This document shows positions 44,169 to 54,551 of a stretch of DNA of 60,000 nt, piece after piece. Location of the stretch: the NCBI RefSeq assembly GCF_030272615.1, contig NC_081413.1, forward strand, positions 162,192,849-162,252,848. The letters are read 5' to 3'. How positions within the stretch are numbered: position 1 is the first letter of the stretch; the number at the start of each line of letters is the position of its first letter. The position numbers and the translations under genes were made by a program. Source of the stretch: Cryptomeria japonica (taxonomy: Eukaryota; Streptophyta; Pinopsida; Cupressales; Cupressaceae). Below the pieces are notes generated by a model. It saw only the letters and a list, made by a program, of their open reading frames with translations, had not been told where the DNA came from and did not search any database.

Positions 44169-45326
44169 TGATGAATACTAAGAGTGGGGGGTGAATTAGT
44201 ATACCAAAAAATACTGTAAACAAACTTCTAAATAGTTTAGCAGATAACCGGTATAGAAGATTCACTAAAAAACTGGTTAAGATAAATGCAAACCAAATAG
44301 AAAACAAAGCATTCAACCACAAGAGAACAATCACCATAACACAAGATATTTGACGTGGAAACCCAAATGGGAAAAACCAAGGTGAGCAGAAACTCACAAG
44401 TAACTATTTGTAGAATAGAAACCAGACCGGTTAAGGTCAGACCGGTTAAGGTCATACAATGTTCTTCACCAGAACAAATCCTGTTAGGAATCTAGATCTC
44501 TATTAGGAGATAAGTCCTATTAAAGACTACCTTGTTAGAGGATTTTAGATCCATAGTTGTGACCACCTTGTTAGAGGATTTACAAAGGCTTTTTTGGGCC
44601 TACTCGGTTAAGGGTTTCAGACTTGTCGAAGATGTGAGTAATCAACAAGTGAGTGATCTAGCTAATAGTAGAGTCTGCTTAATTAGATCCTTGAAAGCTC
44701 ATTGTTAATGCATTTTAGCATTACTTCAATCTTCAATATCTCCACACTCTATCTCTTCACACAGACTTAATCTTCTCTGCAAAGATCACACATAATCTTT
44801 TCTATTCTATCTCTCATACCATACATGCAAACCCTAGACATGATGTCCTTATAAAGGAATCTGATTTCATGTCGGTCCAATAGGATTAGACCACAAGTTC
44901 CTAGGTTCAGTGCATCTGGACACATTTGGTAACATGACACAAAATCACCACCAAAGTGTCGATGGATGATAACTCATCACACATTACAGAAATACCAGTT
45001 TGACAAAAATGAAGACTGGTAGATCATAGTGTTCTGATCAAAAGTTAACTACCACTTGGTTCCATCGTACCATGTGAGCTCCTCAAACCACTTGAGGTCT
45101 CCATACTGCTTGAGCTCTTCGAACCGCTTGGGGTCTCCATACTGCTTGAGCTCTTTAGTCAATCTGTGACCGGTAAACATCTTCTACAAAACACCGATAG
45201 TCTAAAGACTATACATTCAATAATACACAATACCGGTTGGAACAATTACCAGTTGAGTCATAACTCGTACATCAAGAAAGTGTGTGTCCATCAATGACAA
45301 TCAAAACATCATCAAAATTCCAACAT
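44169..45326 (-). repeat. Copia-E LTR copy 5 (complete 5' LTR, 1158 bp)
   Basis: It starts TGTTGGAATTTTGATGATG at 45326 and ends ATTCATCA at 44169. It has a G6 run on the plus strand (44186-44191) just inside the end, several ACCGGTT motifs, and a minisatellite of CCGCTTGGGGTCTCCATA type units at about 45050-45160. This is the only copy with the intact 3' end, missing from the other four. Confidence 0.92.
44847..44857 (-). promoter_or_regulatory. TATA box of the Copia-E LTR
   Basis: CCTTTATAAGG on the minus strand, about 470 bp into the LTR, conserved in the other copies (for example near 28148-28158). Confidence 0.5.
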
Positions 45327-45675
45327 TAATGTCCTCAGAATTTAGACTGAAGAAATGAATGTTTTGTCCTTCAGCGGTGAATAGATATTAATAATAATTA
45401 ATAAAATTATAGCAGGCTTCTAGATATTTTTCCCTTTAGGTATTACTTTTGTACTTTTCAGTGTTTTCAAAATAAGTGACTCATAGATCATAATCGTATT
45501 TCATTTCATGTATAAACCAATAAATCAAGGAAGATTCAAAAATGGCTACTAGATTGAGGAATGCAAGTTGCAACAGAGACTGTCTGTGCCAATCTAGTGA
45601 AATACAAATTTTGGTTAAAATCTAGAGCACCTACATCCCGCCTTTTTTACTTATTTTATTCTTGTGGTTCAATTT
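45327..45675. other. Unique spacer between Copia-E and Gypsy-D
   Basis: About 350 bp of AT-rich DNA with no recognisable gene. It is the left flank of Gypsy-D and continues at 58645 after that insertion. Confidence 0.6.
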
Positions 45676-45680
45676 GAGGG
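45676..45680. other. Target-site duplication of Gypsy-D, left copy
   Basis: GAGGG directly before the LTR; the same 5 bp follow the right LTR at 58645-58649. Confidence 0.9.
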
Positions 45681-45990
45681 TGTAGATGTCTAAAAATGGT
45701 CAACGCTTGCGGAGTCATACTTTAACATTTGCGCATTGCCTTATTTTAGGGTTTTTGCATTGTATTAACATTTCTCCTATGTTGCGCACTTGGTCTTTAT
45801 CATTTGTGAGCATCGAGTCCTTCTTCTGCATTCTTCATTCATCTCGCTTTCGAATTTGGTCTTGTCAATAACAATCTTTAGTCATGATTTTGGTCGATCT
45901 TATCCTGTCGCAATGTGCATGCTCATTTGTCATCATTTTGGACATCGTCAATCCTAATCGATGATAGAATTAGGGTTTTGTCCTCTTATC

Positions 45991-46140
45991 AATCTTGTCA
46001 TCTTGCAATCGATTTGTCATCGATCATTGTCATTTTTAATCTTGTCATCTTGCGATCGATTTGTCATCAATCATTGTCATTTTCAATCTTGTCATTTTGC
46101 GATCGATTTGTCATCGATCTTCATCTTTCTCAATCATGTC
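45991..46140. repeat. Three 47-bp tandem repeats in the left LTR
   Basis: Units of AATCTTGTCAT..GCGATCGATTTGTCATC start at 45991, 46038 and 46085. The right LTR has the same block at about 57523-57672. Confidence 0.88.
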
Positions 46141-46783
46141 AATTTGGGTCAATTAGTCATTGTTCCTCATCAATTGGTGCAATCAAATCACTTATTAGCA
46201 TTGGTCCTTTGTCAGTTAGAATCATGTTCAAATCGAATCGATATCAATTATCTTTTGTCAAGACCTAATTGTTGTCCTTGCATTTTCTAGGGTTTCATGA
46301 TTTATTCATTTAACCTTGTTTGTCATTTCTCCCTCTAGGTTAAATAATTTATTTATTTATCCTAAGTCTTCTTGTCACAATTAAATATTTATTTAATTGG
46401 TTAACTAATTCCTCCCTCTTTGTGAATTAATTAATGAATGAAAAATTATTAATTAATTTACCTAATTTTCCAATTTACTAATTTCTCCTAATTCCTAATT
46501 TTCTAATTTTCATCAATTTTCTAGTTTCTTAATTTCTAATTCATCTAATTTTTCTAATTTCTCCTATTTCTCCTAATTTCATGGGAATGACATAGCAAAT
46601 TTGTCATAATTTGTCATAATTGTCAATCAATCAATTTTGACATAGCAATTTGTCATAATTATCAATCAATCAATTTCGCATAGAAAGTGTCAATTTTTCA
46701 TAATTTGTCATATTTGTCATTCTTGATTTGAAATTTCCATTCGAATCAAATTCATGCTAATCTTGTCTTTTCTCCAATTTGTC

Positions 46784-46790
46784 TATAAAT
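46784..46790 (+). promoter_or_regulatory. TATA box of Gypsy-D LTR
   Basis: GTCTATAAATTGG in plus orientation about 1.1 kb into the LTR; repeated at 58316-58322 in the right LTR. Confidence 0.5.
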
Positions 46791-47118
46791 TGGATGAATT
46801 TCTTCAATCAAAAGGTCAAATCAATCACGCTTCTAGTACCCTTATGTTGTCGTCTCGTCAATCTTGCTTTCACATTATACTTATGCACTTGAAGGTGAGA
46901 TCCATAAAACAAAGCTATTTGAAGGAGAAAGAAGGACAATGGAGCCACATGGAGGAGGCATCTACATTTGGTTTGCTTAGTTTTCATTTTGAATGTCTTG
47001 TTTTCATGTTTTCATTGAATGTAATTAGGATTGGTCATTGCAATTGAGTTTTTCGTGATTGAACTAGGCTATTGTTTATCTTGCTTTGATGTCTTTCCAG
47101 ATTCCTAGCTACATTAAT

Positions 47119-47136
47119 TGGTGAACCTGACATGAA
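47119..47136 (+). other. Primer-binding site of Gypsy-D
   Basis: TGGTGAACCTGACATGAA, 5 nt after the LTR, differs from the Gypsy-C site at two positions, both transitions. tRNA not identified. Confidence 0.75.
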
Positions 47137-47230
47137 CTAACCCCCTAACCATGCTTTTGAGTGCTTTTGAGATGATTTGCAAGTAAAAAACCCAAGAAAC
47201 AGGGTAATTCAAGGCTTTCTGAGAACTTTT

Positions 47231-47345
47231 GCGCCTGTGTCAAGCAATATGTGCCTATTTCAAGGACTTCTGCACCTGTGTTACTTCATTCTATGCTTGT
47301 GTTACTACATTTCGTGCCTATGTAAGACATTCTGTGCCTGTGTAA
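47231..47345 (+). repeat. Phased GYGCCTGTGT motif array in the Gypsy-D leader
   Basis: Six copies start at 47231 (GCGCCTGTGT), 47251, 47272, 47293, 47314 and 47334, with steps of 20-21 bp. Sequence between the motifs is not conserved. The array begins about 95 bp after the primer site. Confidence 0.85.
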
Positions 47346-49285
47346 GGCCAGAAACAGAGGTAAAAAAGCAGTGTTTTTACTTGCAAATTACTTTGTTTTG
47401 CATTCTGTTTCTACATTTTGGTTTTTTTTTGGTACTGATTCTTTGTGCAACACCTTGGCATTATGCATGCAAAGACAAAAATGGAACTACTAACAAATTT
47501 TATGCAGGTTCGCTAGTCAAAGATCAAACAAATCAAACTTCTGACTTGGTGATTTTGCAGGTTGCCTTGTACTCCAACTAAACTTTGTGTTTGTAATTCA
47601 TAATTAGGCACCTAGTATGATTGCTAATTAGGATGGAATGAACATGTGTTTGCTTTGATTATCGAGTTTGACATTGGAGTAGGAGAGTATGCTCTCATCC
47701 TTCTTAGGGTGATCAGAAATCCAGATCTTCGATACCATTCTCATGGCTCAAATTTTTTGTTACCTTTAGAGGGCCTGCCTTCCTGACCATTTGCTTTCTT
47801 TTGCAAGCAAGTGACAATCGTGAGAAGGGAATGACCCAAAGTGAGCACAGCCAAAGTATCTTGGCATTCTAACTCACTATAAATAAATACCTGATGGGCG
47901 AAAGCTTTGAAGGAAGGGTTACGTGGGAATTGTAGTTACTTGGGAAGTGATGACCCTTGGACTCTTTCTCATATCAGCATCTAAGTAGGGCCTCACGGCC
48001 TAAATCATTCTTATGTGACTACATTTGTTTGGTATCTTGGTGGACTTATGTCTCAATCATGCTTGCGTGACACCAAGGAGTAACGCTTAACAGAAATCCT
48101 TATTAAACACCTTGTATTTAGAGGCCAAAAATCCTTCTAGTTGCTTGAGAAGGAGGAGTTCAGATACTTGGAAGAGATACTAAGTTTTCCATGGGGAGAT
48201 TTCCATGGGGAGATTTCCATGGGGACTGATGCTTGGCTGCCTTGAGAAGTGAGTGTCGTGGAGGGGAGCCCGTGGGGTCAAGCATCTATGTATTCTCTTT
48301 GAATCTCATAACGAGTCTACCTCTCAAGTACCTACTGTCCTTACCTACCATAAGAAATGTGTGAATGAGCATGATTGTCTTGAGTCTAAGTTAAAATATT
48401 TTGTCTTCTTTGCTTGTCAAAAGTTGAGTTGTGTCTCATTTCAAAAACAAGACAAATTGATTCAAAACAAAGTTAAACACAGTAGTATTTCATTCAACAA
48501 AGTTCAAAAACACCTTCAAACATGGTTGTCAAACATTTTTCAAAATCTTGTCTCAACATTCATGTCACTTAGATTTAGGTTCATCCTAGGTTTGCATTTT
48601 GCAAATTCATTGTCAATTACCAAGGTTAGGTTTCACCTAGGTCATACTCCTTTGCATATCAATAAGGGTCATCCGTTTGCAGGTGTCCTCTTGCATTAGA
48701 AGTAATACCATTTCATAATTCAACCTTAGGTTTTGTCTTAGGTTGACATTGTCTTACATTTGCATTTGCATCTTTGTCCTCATAACATTAGGTCACATTT
48801 GCATACCCTAGGTCTCTTCATCAAGCTTAGGTCATTATCATATCATATTAGGGTCATTTGCATAGTAATTGTCCCTTTTCATATAGTGTCAAAACTAGGT
48901 TTTGTCATACTTGAGTAATCCGAATCTTTGAATAAACCCTAAGTCATTGTTAGGAAGTCTAGACCTTATCAAACTTTTGTCTTTTTGTCATCAATGTCAT
49001 TTGGTCAAACCTAGCTTAGTATCCAAGCATATTGGGGAGACATTGTCATTTTGTCCTTTTGTCACTTGGTCCTTTTGTCCTTTGAGGTCTAGACATCATT
49101 TCAATTTCCTAAGGGTCTGATTTTTAGAATTGCATTCATGAGTTTGTCAAAATCTTAAAAAAAGAACAAAGACATAGTTTGCATTCTTGCCATAGATTGC
49201 ATTTTTGTTTATTTAGGTTGCATTTAGTTGCATATCATACATCATCCTTTTAAAATCAAAAATCCCAAAAACATTGCATAGTGAC
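47346..49285 (+). other. Untranslated leader of Gypsy-D
   Basis: Stops occur in all frames except a 148-codon stretch (48253-48699) without recognisable motifs. GGGGAGATTTCCATG is duplicated near 48195-48225, and CTTAGGT/CCTAGGT motifs recur at 48590-48850. Confidence 0.5.
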
Positions 49286-52158
49286 ATGTCTATTGAAACA
49301 AGGTTCCAAGCACCAACGATGCAACAAAGTTTGACATATCAACCAACAATGCAATCGAATTTTAATCCAAGGCAAACACAATTATATCCAACCCAACAAC
49401 AAGGCAATATCGATCAAACTTTTTATGATGAAACAAGTCTCCAAATACAAAAACTAGAGGAGAAACTAGCTCAAGAAAATGAGATATTGGAACAAAGAGT
49501 GAAAAACATTGAGAAGAATAGATCACAAATGTCCAAAATGTTTCAAAAACTTCTAGGTCAAAATCCAAAGATTGAGCCAATTGATGTAAGATATCTTCTT
49601 GAACGATCAGACAGACCAGCTCTCCTCTCCCAAATAGAGATGATGAAACAATTTCAAGAAAAGAGACAACATCAATTTCAACATTATGTGCCTCCACAAC
49701 AAGAACAAGAAGGTGTTTACTATCAATTAGATTTTCAACCAATACAACCAATGGTTCAACCAATTGTTCAACATATACAACCAATACAACCAATGGTCCA
49801 ATTTCAACAATATGTCCAACCAACTATACAATGTCCACAAATGGTTCAACCAATGGTGGAATATCAATGTCAACAACCACAACCAAACATTCAAAAATGA
49901 AGGTTGTAGCACACACCAACCCAAGTTTCAAACATGTCAGAACAATTGAACCAAGTCCAATATCAAAACATGACATCAGACCAGAACTAACTCCTTGCCA
50001 AACAAGTTCAAATTCCAGATACCACCATGTCAAAACCTTGAAAGAAAGGTGGCTTTATAGCAAGGCTCTTAAGGAACCTACCAAGTGAGTTCTTTGAAGA
50101 AGATCAAGATAATACACTTATGTCTAGAAATGTCTCATCCCCCCATAAACAAATTGACTCTCTAGTGGCATCTATCCCTACACCTTTAGAAGTTTCACAA
50201 GAACCTTCCATATTGTCCTCATCAAACAATACACCCAAGGATGCAATTACCCAAGGGCTATCCATAATTGATTGCCAAGATAATCCAATTCATGATGCAC
50301 ATCCTTGTCATGTTTTAGAAATACAAGACCCAATGCCACCATGCACTTTATTGCCATTACCTGTTTTAGAGGACCCCATTCGAAGTCCCTCTTCCTCATG
50401 TTCAAGCATTGATTCCTTGCCAAAATCCATCACAAATGTTCAAAGTGCATTTCCTTCATGCCAAAACATTGATTCCTTGTCAAAATCCTCCATGCATATC
50501 CAAAGTCCAATCTCATGTCAAGAGGATAATTTAGAGCATGGAGAAACGTGTCTAAAAAAAAATCAAGATCAAGATCCTGAAACCTTATCATCCCATCCAA
50601 TTGTTGACAAGGACCCCATGTTCCCAAAAACTCACGATGATTCCCCTATTCTTGTCCATCCTATCCAAAGCCCTATTGACACTCCATTTCCCGAGCAAGA
50701 TCAAGATATCCCAGTCCATTCAATGCCAAACGATCCCCTTCCATTTCATGAACACATGTCCTTTCAAATCCCATTGACATTCCACTTCCTAAGAAAGATC
50801 AAGATATTCCTTCCATCCTTTTCGATGATCCCATTGAAAGTCAAGAGCAAAGCACCTTTAAAGAGGATTTCAATGATCTTCCTCCTTGTCAAGATCAAAT
50901 CATTCCTTCAAATCCTTCACAAGATCCTTTTGTTCCTCCATCTCCTTGTCTTAATGCTCCATATACACTCCAAGATTGCATTTCTTTTGATGATCCCATT
51001 ATTTCTCCCATTCCATCTCTTGAAGAGGCTGTCATTGATCCATGTCCACCACACAATCCTCGTCCCCCTCACAATCCTAGCCCCCCTCATGATCCTAATC
51101 CCCCTCATGATTCTAATGTGTCAGTGCAAGATGTTCATGAACCCTCAACATGCATAATGGGTTCTTCCACTTTGGTGCAATCCGATCCACTTCAAGATCT
51201 CATTATTTCTCTCATATCATATCCACCTCATAATGGACTCGCGTCTTCTTCCCAAAGAAAAGAGTATCCTACAAGCCAAGATATTCATAAAGGTAAAGGA
51301 GTAGATCTCCATAAGCAAGAATCCCTTCATGTTAAAGAAAATATTAAGGGTCATGGCCTCCGTGAAATTCCTCAAGACGTTGGTATCCCTCCATCAAAAT
51401 CAAAACATACACCTTCCCCATCATACTTTTCATCCATCTTAGGTCCTTATATCCCTTTGTCCTCTATGCAAGGTCAGCAAAGGCACACATCCTTTAGTAA
51501 ATTTCATCCATCCAAAAGAACTCCATTGCATTCATATCCATCCATGCATTCATTTCCCCCTCCAAGCAATTTGGATGCCAAGTATAAACGTCATAAGTCT
51601 AGCAATCCACATGTATTCAAGGATCAACATGTCCAATATAATCGACATGTCAAAACAAAGAACAATATGATCTATAAAGAAAAAGAAATGTCCAAAAGGC
51701 CACAAAGGCCCACTAAGCAAAATAAAGCAAAGTCAAAATATATATGGGTTCCTAAATCCCTTATGCAAGCAATGCACTCCAAGGAACCACAAAATCATGA
51801 AAAATCAAAAACCATGTGGATCCCTAAGTGGCTCCTTGAAGCCCAAAAGCCTAAAGAAACATCCGACTTGGCATCCAAAGTTTCTATTCCTCCATCCAAC
51901 CCTCTCAAATTTGTTCCTCCATCACCTTCTTCATCCATTTTGGGCCCTTATGTCCCAAAATCCCAAGCCTTTCCTCCGTCAAAATCTCAATATCCAAAAT
52001 ACATCTTTCCTCCATCAGTCCATCACCCCTCAAGGTGTGTGCCAATGTCAATCTTGCCCACATTTCCATCCACTAAAGCCCAATTCTTCCAATACCCTAT
52101 CCATTATCCAATGCATATTTTCCATCCTTTGGTCCCTTTGATCCAATCCTTTACATAA
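49286..52158 (+). pseudogene. Gypsy-D sense ORF of unknown family, in the place of gag
   Basis: Start ATG 49286 (MSIETRFQAPTMQQSL). One frame runs to about 50766, interrupted by stops at about 49898-49900, 49907, 49990 and 50041; a 1-base shift then moves it to the frame ending at 52158. Order: a Gln-rich coiled-coil region (LQIQKLEEKLAQENEILEQR), a Q/P-rich repeat of QPIQPMVQ type, a short conserved-looking GGFIARLLRNLPSEFFEED, a long Ser/Pro-rich low-complexity section with repeated HDPNPPHD-like units, and a basic C-terminus with paired motifs KYIWVPKSLMQA and KTMWIPKWLLEA. I recognise no family: there is no CCHC knuckle, protease DSG or RT. Position suggests a Gag substitute, but this is a guess. 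Confidence 0.6.
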
Positions 52159-53086
52159 ATCCTTGCCTTAGTTTCATCTTATTTTTCATATCCTTATCCT
52201 ACCAACGTCTTTGAGCATACTTTTAAAGGTCATGGTCCATTTTTTTCAAGGCTACTATCCAAACAAAAAGATGCTTGAGTCCTTCTTCCATCCCCTATCA
52301 TGTGTCCATCTTCTATTGAAAAAGTCAAAAAAAAAAAAAAAAAAAAAAAAAGAAAAAAAAAGTAAAGCAAAAATAATTTGTCCACTGGTGAAAACCTAGC
52401 AAACAGGCGTCATGCATAATCTATGAACTTCTTGCATACCATACTTGGGGACAGGTTTTATCCTATCATATCCTTTTTCCCTTCATTGTTCCATTATCCT
52501 ATCGAACCCCTGTCATTACCCTTCATATCCTATTGTCCCTTATGCACATATCCCCTTTTCCACATTTGATCTTGACAAGGTTGAGGATCGTCATGAGAAT
52601 CATGTATCTTGTTTGCAGGTTTTAGTCCATCATAGCTTTTGGTCTTTATCCATTTGCTTATTATAACCTTTCATCCATATTCCCTAGCTTATTGCAACTT
52701 TCTGCCACTATCCCTTAGCCTACCCCGACCTTTCAGTCCATGTCGCTTATCCATTCTTGGTCTTGCTTATCCTATCCATATCTTATCACTATCCATACAC
52801 TCTTTTTCATTCCTTGATCTTGATCTGACATAAGGACGCAAAATTTAAACATGGTTTCAAAAACCTCGTGACATGTCCCTCATGCCATGTCACTGCTTTA
52901 CATTGTCATATCCAGTCTCTTGTCCCATCACGCAATAGCCCTTGAAAATTGCATCCGTATTGTCTCCATGATAAAAGGCATTTGTCTTCCCTCTATCCAC
53001 CATCATTTCAGCAAGCCTATTTATTCATCTATCATATTCCTTGCCTTGCTAGACATTGGGGGCAAAATCCCTAAAAATCATAACAT
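52159..53086 (+). other. Gypsy-D internal spacer
   Basis: It includes a poly(A) tract (about 52328-52361, interrupted by G) and C/T-rich sequence with short chance frames only. TTGGGGGCAAAA at about 53055-53067 resembles a polypurine tract. Confidence 0.45.
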
Positions 53087-53390
53087 GTCCTGAAAAAATC
53101 CCTAAAAATCATAAAATGTCCTGAAAAAATCCCTAAAAAAATCACATAATGTCTTGAAAAAATCCAAAAAAATCAAATAATGTCCTGAAAAAATCATAAA
53201 AATTGAAAAATGTCCTAAAAAAATCCAAAAAAATTAAAATAATGTCCTGAAATAAATCCAAAAAATCAAATAATGTCCTGAAAAAATCATAAAAATTGAA
53301 AAATGTCCTGAAATAATCCAAAAAACTAAAAAAATGTCCTGAAATAAATCCCTAAAAAGTCAAATAAAGTCCTGAAAAAATGAACAAAAT
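53087..53390 (+). repeat. About ten tandem copies of a 30-33 bp unit
   Basis: Units begin TGTCCTGAAAAAATCC and are followed by A-rich variants (CTAAAAATCATAAAA, AAAAAAATCAAATAA). Two alternating subtypes, with TCC and with TCATAAAAATTGAAAAA, are visible. Confidence 0.9.
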
Positions 53391-54551
53391 TTTTTTGTAA
53401 AAACTCGAAAAGCAAAACAAAAAAAAAAAATCCCCTTTGTGCATAAGACAGATCATTAAGCATCCCTCCAATGACATGCAATCACACATTGTGCTTTAAT
53501 GGAATCATGCATTAACAGATGAACTTTTTCAATCAAACCAGGCATCCAAACTGATCACAATTGTCTTCTCAATCGAACATCAACATCAATATCATTTGAC
53601 TTTGTCACTACTATCATGAGTCTTATATAGGGTGTGGTATACTCGAAACTAGACTGTGTCCTGTCTTAGATGGGGTACCGCATTCCCTGAAACTAGACAA
53701 CATGATCATCCTATCAACACTTTCAACTTTTGACAATGAAGATCAAGATGCTTGTTTGACTTGTTGGATATAGCGAGTCTTATCGTTTATTGATTTATCT
53801 TCGATCATGTTCCTATGTTGCTCGATGATGTCACTAAGTGATTTAGAGTGACCGGGATGGTTCATGGTCCCTTTTTTTGTTGTGATTGTTGTTTGTGGAA
53901 TGTTTGTCACAAACTGGGGCAACTATATCATTGGGTGTCTGTGATAAGTACGTTCACTTTGTGAATGCCACACATACCTCGACCCTGATGTATGCACCCT
54001 AGGATGCTTCACTCATTCCTTGTGTGCGATGTGTCTGTCTTTTGCAAAAAGGGTTGCGTTTCAGCTCTGGCCTTCAATGCCATGATGTTACGCATCCATT
54101 TTGCTACATTAAATAAAGGTTCTCACCTACAAAGTGCATTAGTGAAAGCAAGTTTTTCTTCGCCTCTAACTATCCTCTGTCTCATTTCTTCTTACTAACA
54201 TTTCTTCCATCAATTTGGGCAGTTAGTTCAGTCTAGTTCTCCGATCTCCACACAAAAACACATATGCTGCATCCTGCATCCATTTGGTTAGTACATTTGC
54301 ATTACATCAAGCATCACATCAAGCATTTTATCCATTTCATATTATAAATGCATCAAAAACACATCAAAATGTATCCATACATGTTCCACAATAAACAGTG
54401 CATAAGATATCCATGCATGGAAAGTAAACATCAACCATAACCCACTACATCCCATCATATCGATGCATATTATATCATATGTCAAAATAATATCGGAGTA
54501 CAAAATTGGACTATCTGTCCTAAGTATGGCCCGCAGGCTGAATACATAATG
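53391..54551. other. Gypsy-D internal spacer, no gene seen
   Basis: Mixed composition, rich in CATCA/CATTT words near 54270-54480. The frame 53992-54198 has no recognisable motif. Confidence 0.4.

Larger units (their letters stand above)
27612..45326 (-). mobile_element. Copia-E array: one near-complete element plus three tandem partial copies
   Basis: In element orientation: a 5' LTR (45326 to 44169), primer site, gag, ORF2, polypurine tract and LTR, then three further [ORF2 3' part + polypurine tract + LTR] units at a 3.4 kb period. All four left-hand LTRs lack the final 140 bp or so of the right-hand LTR and are joined instead to a short ATTAAAAAGACTTTTACATT filler resembling the neighbouring satellite. 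TTAAT after 45326 is the expected target-site copy; the left end is rearranged. Confidence 0.85.
37813..45326 (-). mobile_element. Copia-E element: pol-less Sirevirus-like retrotransposon, 7.5 kb
   Basis: Minus strand: LTR 45326-44169, tRNA-iMet primer site, Gag-like ORF with three CCHC knuckles (44118-42844), a 440-bp leader, ORF2 (42405 to about 39090), polypurine tracts, then a 3'-truncated LTR (38832-37813). No protease, integrase, RT or RNase H motif is visible in the 5.3 kb interior. Sirevirus-like traits are the coiled-coil region in Gag, several polypurine tracts, a C-run near the LTR end, and an extra ORF just before the 3' LTR. Most simply it is a deletion derivative that lost pol and used another element's enzymes. 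Confidence 0.75.
45681..47113 (+). repeat. Left (5') LTR of Gypsy-D
   Basis: It runs from TGTAGATGTC to TAGCTACA. Against the right LTR about ten differences, mostly transitions, fall in the first 250 bp and few in the rest. Small frames in it (45915-46268, 46754-47047) recur in the other LTR and are not genes. Confidence 0.95.

Noticed and set aside
44119-44397. Upstream extension of the Copia-E gag frame
   Set aside because: It runs back through the primer-binding site into the LTR; the ATG at 44118 is the plausible start.
27612-45326. Regular long repeats as a CRISPR-like or gene-family array
   Set aside because: Units are 3.4 kb, contain LTRs and polypurine tracts, and share inactivating lesions; they are retrotransposon duplications.
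45915-46268. 117-codon frame, repeated at 57447-57800
   Set aside because: It lies in the Gypsy-D LTR over the 47-bp repeats and upstream of the TATA box; Ser/Ile-rich from repeated TGTCATC words.
49362-49823. 153-codon minus-strand frame rich in Val/Leu
   Set aside because: Antisense of the Q/P-rich repeat of the Gypsy-D sense ORF.
50917-51108. Minus-strand frame with RGxRIxRG repeats
   Set aside because: Antisense of the Pro/His/Asp repeat in the Gypsy-D sense ORF.
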